Origin: JBGSWC01 sp041752635
GTDB taxonomy: Bacteria; Planctomycetota; Planctomycetia; Pirellulales; Lacipirellulaceae
Assembly (NCBI GenBank): GCA_041752635.1
Contig: JBGSWC010000020.1
Location: forward strand, 1 to 12,638
Reading direction: 5' to 3'
DNA length: 12,638 nt
Numbering within the stretch: position 1 is the first letter of the stretch; every line of letters starts with the position of its first letter. The notes beneath the pieces are model-generated. The model was given only the letters and a program-made list of their open reading frames with translations. It was not told where the DNA came from and ran no database searches. A program made the translations under genes and the position numbers. Positions 1-6,886 of this stretch are shown piece by piece.

Positions 1-1096
1 GCAACGAGTAGATCGTCTTGCGGATCGGTGCCTGCTTTCGGCTGCTCGTTCCGTCGCGGTGTTCTACCTCGCGGTAGTGTCGAAAAAAGCCGACATCGTT
101 GACCGTCGTTTCGATTCTCAGCACGCGGCCAAACTTGTCGTCCATCTTGATGGCGGCCTTGCCGGCGGCGTGGTGCTTAATGCACGTGCCTTCAATCCGT
201 GTATGAAAATTAGTCCCCATCTCCGCTTCGTAGTTGCCGTGCAGCTTCTTTCCCAGAAACGTCGCGACCTGCGGAGCCTGCACCGCATGAATGGCCGTGC
301 GAGTCAGCTCCTCATAGATCGGCGCCAGATCGCCCGCGCGATGAAAGACGACGTCGGTGGCATATTCGGCTTGCATGAGACTCCAGTGGTACCGCTCGCC
401 GAACGTCTGGAGCACCGGACAGAACTGCTTGGCATACTTATCGAGCCGACTATGCAACTTGGTCGCGTCGAAACGATCGGCCAGTTGCTGCGCCTGGTCC
501 CAGTCGTCGATGGCGAGAAACGCGTTATCCAGCAGGTGATAGCCGATGCCCCGTTTGTCCAACTGCCGGGCCAACCAATTGTGGCCGTTGAAGTAAAACT
601 GCAAGCGAAACGGACACCAGGTCGGTACGCGTAGATAACAGAGTCCGAACTGCTCGTCGATGAAGTAAAAGTAGTAATGCAGGCACTTGCCGCTATCGGG
701 CTTGAGAAACGTGCGGTGCGTGCTCTTGTCATGCCACGGCTTGCACGAGGTACACGATTCCATCGCCGAGAAGACATGCACCAGTCCCGGATGATTGCCC
801 CGTGCTTGGAGAATCTCCTGGATGCGGTCTTCTTTGCGAAACGACTTGAGCTTGCGAATGAACTCGATTTCCACGCCCGCTTGGGCCGCGACCCGCTCGG
901 CGTTCTCGCGAATGGCCTCCTTCAGCGGCTGGGCGAAGCGCGGGTAATCGAAGATGCGAATCTTGCGAGCGGAAAGAAACCGCGTCATGCCGTCGGCATA
1001 ACAGGCCGTCGGCAGCGTCCCCTGAATGACCACCCGATCCGGGCACTCCAGGACGCCGGCAATCTGCTTCGCACAACGATCGATCAATCCGCTCAT
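1..1096 (-). CDS. Conserved protein of unknown function, possible mobile-element protein (3' part beyond window)
   Basis: The frame is open from an ATG at 1094-1096 to the left edge, giving 365 codons without a stop; the C-terminus is outside the window. A Shine-Dalgarno-like GAGGG (1104-1108 on the complement) lies 7 nt before the ATG and supports this start. Visible traits are an aromatic-rich central block at residues 139-176 (HYYFYFID, then LRVPTW, CPFRLQFYFNGHNW), HWSLMQAEYATDVVF at 237-251 and a basic region after 300 (FHTRIEGTCIKHH). No signal peptide or membrane segment is seen. From memory, this matches a ~430-500 aa family present in many copies in planctomycetes and other bacteria, ending in a winged helix and sometimes labelled MarR-like; no biochemical role is known to me. 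The multicopy habit suggests a mobile element, but no transposase catalytic triad can be assigned. The coding region is solid; the function is unknown. Confidence 0.85.
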   Translation of the reverse strand, partial: MSGLIDRCAKQIAGVLECPDRVVIQGTLPTACYADGMTRFLSARKIRIFDYPRFAQPLKEAIRENAERVAAQAGVEIEFIRKLKSFRKEDRIQEILQARGNHPGLVHVFSAMESCTSCKPWHDKSTHRTFLKPDSGKCLHYYFYFIDEQFGLCYLRVPTWCPFRLQFYFNGHNWLARQLDKRGIGYHLLDNAFLAIDDWDQAQQLADRFDATKLHSRLDKYAKQFCPVLQTFGERYHWSLMQAEYATDVVFHRAGDLAPIYEELTRTAIHAVQAPQVATFLGKKLHGNYEAEMGTNFHTRIEGTCIKHHAAGKAAIKMDDKFGRVLRIETTVNDVGFFRHYREVEHRDGTSSRKQAPIRKTIYSL

Positions 1097-1168
1097 GGGA
1101 GGGCCCTCGCGTCGACAGGAAGAAGGCAGTCACGACCATTCCTCATTGGAAACCCAACTCGCACAACT

Positions 1169-1174
1169 TACAAT
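1169..1174 (+). promoter_or_regulatory. Candidate -10 of sulfatase promoter (-35 at 1146-1151)
   Basis: TTGGAA at 1146-1151 is followed after exactly 17 bp by TACAAT at 1169-1174, a reasonable sigma70-like pair. Transcription would begin near 1181 and leave a leader of about 74 nt before the sulfatase ATG. The -10 touches the left arm of the nested hairpin at 1174-1207, so the inner hairpin would lie at the 5' end of the transcript. This is a motif match only. Confidence 0.35.
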
Positions 1175-1207
1175 TCCTATTTGGTTCCGGCTCTGCCGGG
1201 TTAGGAA
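1174..1207. repeat. Nested inverted repeat between divergent genes
   Basis: Outer arms TTCCTA (1174-1179) and TAGGAA (1202-1207) are perfect complements. They enclose a second perfect stem, CCGGC (1187-1191) and GCCGG (1195-1199), with a 3-nt TCT loop. It lies 78 nt upstream of the left-edge gene and 47 nt upstream of the sulfatase ATG. There is no T-run and no gene end nearby, so it is not an intrinsic terminator. It could be an end structure of an element carrying the left-edge gene, or a leader structure for the sulfatase; I favour the former from memory of similar sequences near this family. Confidence 0.6.
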
Positions 1208-1254
1208 ATCCAAAAAGTCATTCTTTCAACGAGTCTCGATAGGTGGCATATACG

Positions 1255-2844
1255 ATGAGCATCGCCCGCTTTTCATTCTTATTCGTTGCAGCGACTAACT
1301 TTGCTCTGCTGTTCTACGTCGCACAGTCGGCCAGCGCCGACGACGCTTCGCCAAAAGAGCCGAACATCGTGGTGATCTATGCCGACGATCTCGGTTACGG
1401 AGACGTACAGAGCTACAACCCAGAGCGAGGCAAAATCCCCACGCCACACATCGACCGCTTCGCGTCACAGGGCATGCGATTTACCGATGGCCATTCCTCG
1501 TCGGGGGTCTGCTCCCCTTCGCGCTACACTTTGCTAACGGGGCGTTATCATTGGCGTACGCGTTTGCAGTCGGGCATCGTCAGCTTGTGGGGCGCGCCGT
1601 TGATCGCGCCCGATCGCATGACAATTGGCACGCTCGCACAGCAACACGGCTATCGCACCGGTTGCATCGGCAAGTGGCATCTTGGCTGGGACTGGCCCAT
1701 TCCGAGCGATCGCGCCGCGCTGTTCAAAGAGCGGCCCCAAGGCGAAGCGGTGGCGACCGATGCCCATCGCGCTGTCTGGAACGAGGTTTTCTCGCAACCG
1801 ATCGGCGGGGGGCCGATCACGCGTGGCTTTGACGTTTACTTCGGCACCGACGTGCCCAATTGGCCGCCGTTCTGTTTTATCGAGCAGGATCGCACCGTCG
1901 GTATTCCCAGTCAATTTCTGCCCGCCCGCCTGCTGAAGAATAATCAGGCCAGCAACCAAGGACCAACCGTCGAAGGCTGGAAGCTCGAACCAATCCTGCC
2001 CACGCTTGGCGAGCGTGCCGCACAGTTCATCACGTCGTCGGCAGAACAGTCCGAACCATTCTTGCTGTACCTTCCACTCACGGCACCCCACACACCTTTG
2101 GCGGTGAACGACGAGTGGCGCGACAAGAGTGGTCTGAATACCTATGCCGATTTCGTTATGGAAACCGATGCCGTGGTGGGGCGTGTGCTCGCAGCGCTCG
2201 AGGAGAGTGGCGAGGCAGACAACACGCTCGTCGTCTTCACCAGCGATAACGGTTGCGCCCCCTACGTCGGAGCGCCCCAACTCGAAGCAAAAGGCCACTA
2301 CCCCAGCGGCCCGCTGCGAGGCTATAAGTCCGACGCCTGGGAGGGAGGGCATCGCGTTCCTTTCCTCGTTCGCTGGCCAGGTGTCGTCAAGCCAAACAGC
2401 ATCTGCGACCAACTCGTCCATCAAGCCGACCTCATGGCCACCTTTGCCGAAGTGCTTGGAACAACGCTGAGAGATGAAGCTGGTGAGAATAGTGCCGGCG
2501 AAGACAGTTTCAGTTTGCTGCCCTTACTTGAAGGAGCCGACAAGCCCGTCCGCGACAATGCCGTGAGCGCCTCTTCGGGCGGCATCCCGGCCGTGCGTTT
2601 CGGCCAGTGGAAGTACATTCCCGCCCCCGGTTCCGGTGGTTGGGGAAAAGGAGGCGACCAGTCACAGCCCGTTCAGCTATACGACCTGGCGAGTGACATC
2701 GGCGAAACCAAGAATCTCGCAGCGCAAGAGCCCGAACGCGTCGCACAGATGCAGGCGCTGCTCGAGAACCTAATCGCCCGAGGCCGCAGCACGCCGGGGC
2801 CGGATCAACCGAACGATGTGAAAGTCCGCCGCTATTTTCAATAG
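1255..2844 (+). CDS. Secreted Cys-type sulfatase (arylsulfatase family S1)
   Basis: The product is 529 aa. It would hydrolyse sulfate esters on a glycan or other organic sulfate in the periplasm or outside the cell. The ATG at 1255 is preferred because AGGTGG (1241-1246) is a good ribosome site 8 nt upstream; a GTG at 1243 overlaps that site. Residues 1-28 form a signal peptide ending in ASA. Metal-binding DDLGYGD begins at residue 44. The signature CSPSR begins at Cys86, followed by LLTGRY; this Cys is normally converted to formylglycine by a maturation enzyme not seen in the window. IGKWHLGW (Lys140, His142), APHTP (His279) and SDNG (Asp331, Asn332) complete the active-site set, so the enzyme looks intact. 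Length is normal for the family. Substrate cannot be read from the sequence. It converges with the gene ending at 2988. Confidence 0.95.
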   Translation: MSIARFSFLFVAATNFALLFYVAQSASADDASPKEPNIVVIYADDLGYGDVQSYNPERGKIPTPHIDRFASQGMRFTDGHSSSGVCSPSRYTLLTGRYHWRTRLQSGIVSLWGAPLIAPDRMTIGTLAQQHGYRTGCIGKWHLGWDWPIPSDRAALFKERPQGEAVATDAHRAVWNEVFSQPIGGGPITRGFDVYFGTDVPNWPPFCFIEQDRTVGIPSQFLPARLLKNNQASNQGPTVEGWKLEPILPTLGERAAQFITSSAEQSEPFLLYLPLTAPHTPLAVNDEWRDKSGLNTYADFVMETDAVVGRVLAALEESGEADNTLVVFTSDNGCAPYVGAPQLEAKGHYPSGPLRGYKSDAWEGGHRVPFLVRWPGVVKPNSICDQLVHQADLMATFAEVLGTTLRDEAGENSAGEDSFSLLPLLEGADKPVRDNAVSASSGGIPAVRFGQWKYIPAPGSGGWGKGGDQSQPVQLYDLASDIGETKNLAAQEPERVAQMQALLENLIARGRSTPGPDQPNDVKVRRYFQ

Positions 2845-2987
2845 GCCAATTGACAATCGTTGCCGAAGACTTTTGCTCAGGCTAGTCGGCACGGCTTTCC
2901 GGGCGGAGTTAAAGCCAACCACCGCGAACCAGGTATCGTGCCCTGTCCGCCGGGGGTTCCCTGGACCAATTTTCGCAACCAACTAAC
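2845..2987. other. Spacer between convergent genes, no clear terminator
   Basis: The sulfatase (plus) and the small exported protein (minus) converge here. Short inverted pairs are visible: GGCTTT (2893-2898) with AAAGCC (2911-2916), GGCACG (2888-2893) with CGTGCC (2937-2942), and GGCGGA (2902-2907) with TCCGCC (2946-2951). The last two cross each other and none is followed by a T-run, so I do not call a terminator. Confidence 0.4.
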
Positions 2988-3524
2988 TCAATTCGGTGTC
3001 ACCGCAGGTTTCACACCACCATGTTGTTCGCTTTGAATTTTTTTAACGGCTTCGTCAACGCTAATTGAGGGTACCTCAAACTCGCCTTTCGCGTTTTTTT
3101 CGATCCATTCGACCTCGCCGCTGGGGCTGATAGGACGCATCGCGTATCTCTCGCCGTAGCGGTAATGACCTTGTTCGGGATTCAGGAATGCAAGGTAACG
3201 CTGACGTTTGAGAGGCTGCCACACAGCTGAGCTCCGTGGAATCGTTGAACCCACAATCGCAATCCGCCGATTTTCCGGAGTCGGGCTAAGGTCCGACTTC
3301 AGCGTCTGCAAAACTTCGGCTTCGGCGACATAAACGTCCGTTTCTTGCTCGTCTCCCGTGGATACTTCGATTTTGTCCACTTTTTGCACATCGATAATGG
3401 CGACCAAGGACGCACCATCGTAAAAGTCTTTTACCGGTGCGAGCAACGCTTGCCCCGCAAAGGTCGATGCTTGCGAAGTTACCATCAACATGGCGACGAA
3501 AACGAAGTGTTCGAGTGTTTTCAT
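2988..3524 (-). CDS. Small exported protein of unknown function
   Basis: The product is 178 aa from the ATG at 3522-3524. The frame stays open upstream to 3647, but the shorter start places a signal peptide at the N-terminus (MKTLEHFVFVAMLMVTSQASTFA, cleavage near residue 23), while the upstream extension does not look like protein. Only a weak ribosome site precedes this ATG. The mature part looks like a compact beta-rich domain: a strand-like SLVAIIDVQKV (about 40-50), YVAEAEVLQTLK (about 66-77), RRYLAFL-type strand (RQRYLAFLN, about 111-119) and a final short helix (VDEAVKKIQSE). No catalytic motif, lipobox or membrane anchor is seen. I do not recognise a named family; the pattern resembles small exported planctomycete proteins. 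It stands alone on the minus strand between the sulfatase and the importer. Confidence 0.75.
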   Translation of the reverse strand: MKTLEHFVFVAMLMVTSQASTFAGQALLAPVKDFYDGASLVAIIDVQKVDKIEVSTGDEQETDVYVAEAEVLQTLKSDLSPTPENRRIAIVGSTIPRSSAVWQPLKRQRYLAFLNPEQGHYRYGERYAMRPISPSGEVEWIEKNAKGEFEVPSISVDEAVKKIQSEQHGGVKPAVTPN

Positions 3525-3780
3525 ATCTGTACTTGAGTCCGCAAAAAAGGAAGGGATGTGTTGTTGAAATCGCTCAGTCGGTATTGGCCCTATGCCGATG
3601 CATGCATTTTCGAACGCTGGAATCTCACCGCTGCAACTGATTCGCAACTTATGGTCATAGTGAGTCGCAGATTGCGGAAGAAAAGTTCCGACTTTCGGGT
3701 AGTCGGCGTGCGTGGTAACCTATAGATCCTGCGGACCAAGGGCACGCGTTCGCGAAACCCTCCTTCTATTCGAGCAGGCG
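3525..3780. other. Divergent intergenic region
   Basis: This 256-nt region separates the small exported protein (minus) from the sugar-binding lipoprotein (plus) and must hold promoters for both. It contains the palindromic ATGCATGCAT at 3598-3607. I could not find a convincing -35/-10 pair for either direction. Confidence 0.4.
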
Positions 3781-4806
3781 ATGATACTCAATTCAGTGGA
3801 CAAATTCTCTCGACCCGCCCTGGTGGCGTGCCTGTTGGCATTGGTCGCAACTGGCTGCAACGGAAACTCCTCGGAGGGGCCGCGATTCGCTTTTGTCACC
3901 AATGGCGTCGCCAGCTTTTGGACGGTGGCGGCAGCGGGTGCCAAGCAGGCCGGCAAGGACAAGGGTGTCGAAGTGACGGTCGTCATGCCCAATGGGCTGA
4001 CCGACCAAACGCGCAAGCTCGAAGATTTGATCAGTCGAGGAGTCGACGGCATCGCGATCAGTCCCATCAATCCCGAACACCAAACCGACATTCTCAATAA
4101 GGTTGCCAAAGAAACCTTGTTGATCACACAAGATTCCGACGCGCCCGACAGCGACCGACTGGTCTATATCGGCATGGATAATTACCAGGCGGGGTTGATG
4201 GTGGGCGAACTTGTGCGCGACGCGCTGCCCGATGGGGGAAGCGTGATGCTGTTCATTGGAAGGATCGATCAAGACAATGGTCGATACCGGCGGCAAGGCA
4301 CCATCGATGCTATCCTCGGCCGCGAACCCGATCGCACCCGACGAGATCCGCCCGGTGAGGTTCTCAGAAGCGACGATGGTAAGTATCAAGTGCTCGGCAC
4401 CCTGACCGACGATCTCGATATGGCCAAGGCGAAGGCCAATGCGGAAGACACACTCACCCGCCATCCCGACATAGCGGCGATGGTAGGACTATTCGTGGGC
4501 AATCCGCCAACCATCCTCGAAGCCCTGGATCGCGCCGGCAAACTCGGCGAAGTGAAAGTCATCGGCTTCGACGAAGACGACGCCACTCTCGCCGGCATTC
4601 GCGACGGAACCGTTGTGGGAACCGTGGTCCAGGATCCTTTTCAGTATGGCTACCAATCGATCGAGATGCTGGTCAACCTTCACAAGGGCGATCGTTCTGG
4701 CATTCCCGAGAGTAAGTACATTGAAGTCCCCCCGCGAATGATCGACAAAGAAAACGTCGACGAGTTCTGGACGACACTGAAAAAGCAACTCGCGGGCGAC
4801 CTTTAG
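3781..4806 (+). CDS. Sugar ABC importer, substrate-binding lipoprotein (RbsB-like, type 1)
   Basis: The product is 341 aa. It would capture a sugar or sugar-like ligand in the periplasm and hand it to the permease encoded at 6887-7891. The ATG at 3781 is chosen over a GTG at 3712 because it starts a lipoprotein signal: basic residues, a hydrophobic stretch, then the lipobox LVATGC with Cys26 as lipid anchor. The ribosome site is weak (GAGCAGG). The mature part has the two-lobed periplasmic-binding-protein type 1 pattern: FVTNGVASFW (38-47) at the ligand cleft, LEDLISRGVDGIAISP, a QDSDAP hinge-region segment, YIGMDNYQAGLMVGEL, and VIGFDEDDATLAGIRDGTVVGTVVQDPFQYGYQSIEML near the C-terminus. The order and C-terminal motif match the ribose/xylose/inositol-type group; the ligand is not determined. 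Gene order binding protein, ATPase, permease is typical. Confidence 0.92.
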   Translation: MILNSVDKFSRPALVACLLALVATGCNGNSSEGPRFAFVTNGVASFWTVAAAGAKQAGKDKGVEVTVVMPNGLTDQTRKLEDLISRGVDGIAISPINPEHQTDILNKVAKETLLITQDSDAPDSDRLVYIGMDNYQAGLMVGELVRDALPDGGSVMLFIGRIDQDNGRYRRQGTIDAILGREPDRTRRDPPGEVLRSDDGKYQVLGTLTDDLDMAKAKANAEDTLTRHPDIAAMVGLFVGNPPTILEALDRAGKLGEVKVIGFDEDDATLAGIRDGTVVGTVVQDPFQYGYQSIEMLVNLHKGDRSGIPESKYIEVPPRMIDKENVDEFWTTLKKQLAGDL

Positions 4807-4813
4807 TCCCCTC

Positions 4814-4829
4814 CTCCCAGATGGGGGAG
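4814..4829 (+). terminator. Weak hairpin after the binding-protein gene
   Basis: CTCCC (4814-4818) pairs with GGGAG (4825-4829) across a 6-nt loop, 7 nt after the stop codon. No T-run follows, so it may attenuate, act as a 3' stabiliser that raises binding-protein mRNA over the downstream genes, or mean nothing. Confidence 0.25.
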
Positions 4830-4877
4830 CGCTAGTACTACTGCGCTAAGTTGAATCACTAGCTTTGCCACTTGATT

Positions 4878-5013
4878 GCCACGAAAAATACCAAAAGGCA
4901 CAAAAAATACCGACCAAAACGTGCTTCCCGATTAGTGTAGGGTCTTCTGAACAGCGTTATGTTGCGGTTTCTCAATCAGTTCGTTTTTTGTGCATTTTTG
5001 CGTTTTTCGTGGC
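4878..5013. repeat. MITE-like intergenic element, copy A
   Basis: The left arm begins GCCACGAAAAA at 4878 and runs to about 4908; the right arm (4983-5013) is its imperfect inverted complement, ending TTTTTCGTGGC. Each arm contains the GCACAAAAAA block. The core, from TCCCG at 4926 to about 4950, resembles the core of copy B at 6664-6804. It carries no ORF and fills most of the gap between the binding-protein and ATPase genes. Similar GCCACGAA-type inverted repeats are, from memory, common in planctomycete intergenic DNA. Confidence 0.75.
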
Positions 5014-5082
5014 TAATTGACAGCAGCCTGTTCGACCCGACACGGCGATCCTTTATAGCTATTCATTAACCCCCGTCTCTTC

Positions 5083-6618
5083 TTGGTCGCCACATCCGCC
5101 CCCAACTCGATCCTCGAAGCTCGCAATGTGAGCCAACGATTTGGTGGCGTACAGGCACTCTCGAACGTTTCGCTCAGTGTTCGGCCGGGGGAGGTGCTCG
5201 CTGTGGTGGGCGAAAACGGCGCGGGCAAGAGCACGCTGATGAAGATTTTGGCCGGGGTAATCCGGCCCTCTGCCGGTTCGCTTGTGCTCGATGGGCAGCC
5301 AGTGGTTTTTTCCAACGTCCAGCGGGCGCTAGCCGCCGGTGTGGCGCTGATACATCAGGAGTTGAACCTCGCTACCAACCTGAATGTCGGGGACAATATT
5401 TTTCTCGGCCGCGAGCCAAATCGCTTTGGATGGATTCGCCGGCGGATCGTTGATGACGAGGCACGCAAGTACCTGGGGCAACTCGGCCTCGACGTTTCGC
5501 CTTGGGCTCGGGTGAGCAGCCTGCCGATCGGTCAACAGCAGCTGGTCGAAATCGCCAAGGCCCTGAGCATCGAGGCGCGAGTCTTGATCATGGACGAACC
5601 GACGTCGTCGCTATCGCAGACAGAAGCCGACCGGCTCTACTCGGCCATTCGGCAGTTGCGCGAACAAGGCGTGGCGGTCGTTTATATCTCGCATCGACTC
5701 AACGAGGTCGTCGACTTGGCCGACCGCGTGGTTGTGCTTCGCGACGGCAAACATGTGGGGGAACTGACCGGCGGCGATATCGATCGCGATACGATTGTGC
5801 GGATGATGGTGGGGCGCGACATTTCGCAGTTCTATCATCGCACTCCGCACGCTGCGGGCAAAGCGGTGCTGGAAGTGCGAGAGCTTCGAACATCGACCTA
5901 TCCAAAACAGCCAATCTCGTTTTCGGTCGCAGCGGGAGAAATCGTCGGGCTTGCCGGTTTGATGGGCGCAGGACGAACCGAGTTGCTGACCGCGATCTTT
6001 GGCGTCGAGCCAGCCATTGGTGGCGTCATGGCGATCGACGGCAAACCCTTCAGGCCCCAAGGTCCGGCCGGCGCGATCGACGCGGGCGTGGTTTTAGCGC
6101 CCGAAGACCGCCGACAAAGTGGTTTGGTGCTGCCAATGGGCGTGTTTCGGAATCTCTCACTTGCCAGCCTCCGCCGCCGGCTCAATCGCATTGGGTTCGT
6201 GCGAAGGGGTCGCGAGCGGGAACTCTGCACCCTTGCGATCGACCAACTCGGCATCAAAACCGCTGGGGGCGACACGCCGGTGCGATTACTCTCGGGCGGA
6301 AACCAGCAGAAGGTCGTGCTCGGCAAGTGGCTCGCCACCGAGCCACGAGTGCTGCTGTTGGACGAGCCGACGCGCGGCATCGACGTGGGCAGCAAATCAG
6401 AAATTTACACTCTGATGCACGAACTGGCGGGTCGCGGCCTCGCTGTGCTTTTTGCTTCGAGCGAGATGGAGGAAATCATCGGTTTGTCTGACCGGGTACT
6501 CGTCATGCACCAGGGACGCATCACGGGCCAGCTCACACGCGCGCAGTTGAGCGAAGAATCCATCATGCACCTGGCTGTCGAACAACAACGGCCCGCCCCT
6601 GCGAGTTCATCGGCATGA
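5083..6618 (+). CDS. Sugar ABC importer, double ATP-binding protein (RbsA/MglA-like)
   Basis: The product is 511 aa, normal for the two-NBD ATPases that power carbohydrate import. The first half has Walker A GENGAGKST (43-51), the signature LPIGQQQ (147-153; LSxGQ is more usual) and Walker B LIMDEPTSSL (Asp171, Glu172). The second half has a degenerate Walker A with Arg298 in place of Lys (GLMGAGRTEL), normal for this family, then LSGGNQQKVVLGKWL (403-417) and LLLDEPTRGID (Asp427, Glu428). Thus one ATP site should be fully active. The start is a problem: an in-frame TAG lies at 5056-5058 and no ATG precedes the conserved ILEARNVSQRFGG, so TTG at 5083 is the best start; GTG at 5128 would cut into the fold. 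No Shine-Dalgarno is visible. Repeat elements lie on both sides of the gene. Confidence 0.93.
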   Translation: MVATSAPNSILEARNVSQRFGGVQALSNVSLSVRPGEVLAVVGENGAGKSTLMKILAGVIRPSAGSLVLDGQPVVFSNVQRALAAGVALIHQELNLATNLNVGDNIFLGREPNRFGWIRRRIVDDEARKYLGQLGLDVSPWARVSSLPIGQQQLVEIAKALSIEARVLIMDEPTSSLSQTEADRLYSAIRQLREQGVAVVYISHRLNEVVDLADRVVVLRDGKHVGELTGGDIDRDTIVRMMVGRDISQFYHRTPHAAGKAVLEVRELRTSTYPKQPISFSVAAGEIVGLAGLMGAGRTELLTAIFGVEPAIGGVMAIDGKPFRPQGPAGAIDAGVVLAPEDRRQSGLVLPMGVFRNLSLASLRRRLNRIGFVRRGRERELCTLAIDQLGIKTAGGDTPVRLLSGGNQQKVVLGKWLATEPRVLLLDEPTRGIDVGSKSEIYTLMHELAGRGLAVLFASSEMEEIIGLSDRVLVMHQGRITGQLTRAQLSEESIMHLAVEQQRPAPASSSA

Positions 6619-6663
6619 AGGTACATTGTTGGAAGTCGTAACTTGATTGCGTAAGGCGAGATA

Positions 6664-6804
6664 GCCACGAAAAACACAAAGAGCCACAAAAAGTCGATTA
6701 AGAAACCACTCCCGGGTAGAGTAAAATCTCTGGAGATGCATGACTTAGTGGGTCGGCCGATAAAACACGTTTCCTTTTTTGTGCCTTTTTGTGTTTTTTG
6801 TGGC
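6664..6804. repeat. MITE-like intergenic element, copy B
   Basis: The left arm (6664-6692, beginning GCCACGAAAAACAC) and right arm (6775-6804, ending GTGTTTTTTGTGGC) are imperfect inverted complements. The core contains TCCCG at 6710-6714 and AATCTCTGGA at 6725-6734, comparable in order and spacing with copy A. At 141 bp it is close to copy A (136 bp). No ORF is present. It lies between the ATPase and permease genes. Confidence 0.75.
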
Positions 6805-6886
6805 CATTCAGAAACAGTAGTCGGCCATTTCGAGAAACGTGTAATGTCGTTCCAATTCGTGATCTTCGACTCAAACGCAACGAAAT

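Noticed and set aside
304..1139. Two minus-strand frames (304-777 and 729-1139) in the left-edge region
   Set aside because: They are in a different frame from the long open frame that starts at 1096 and keeps the conserved aromatic motifs.
1534..2424. 296-codon frame on the minus strand
   Set aside because: Antisense to the sulfatase; no domain is recognisable and there is no start signal.
2888..2951. Possible terminator or structured RNA between the convergent genes
   Set aside because: The candidate stems are only 6 bp, cross one another and lack a T-run.
5502..6491. 329-codon frame on the plus strand
   Set aside because: Out-of-frame shadow of the ABC ATPase, very rich in Arg and Ser.
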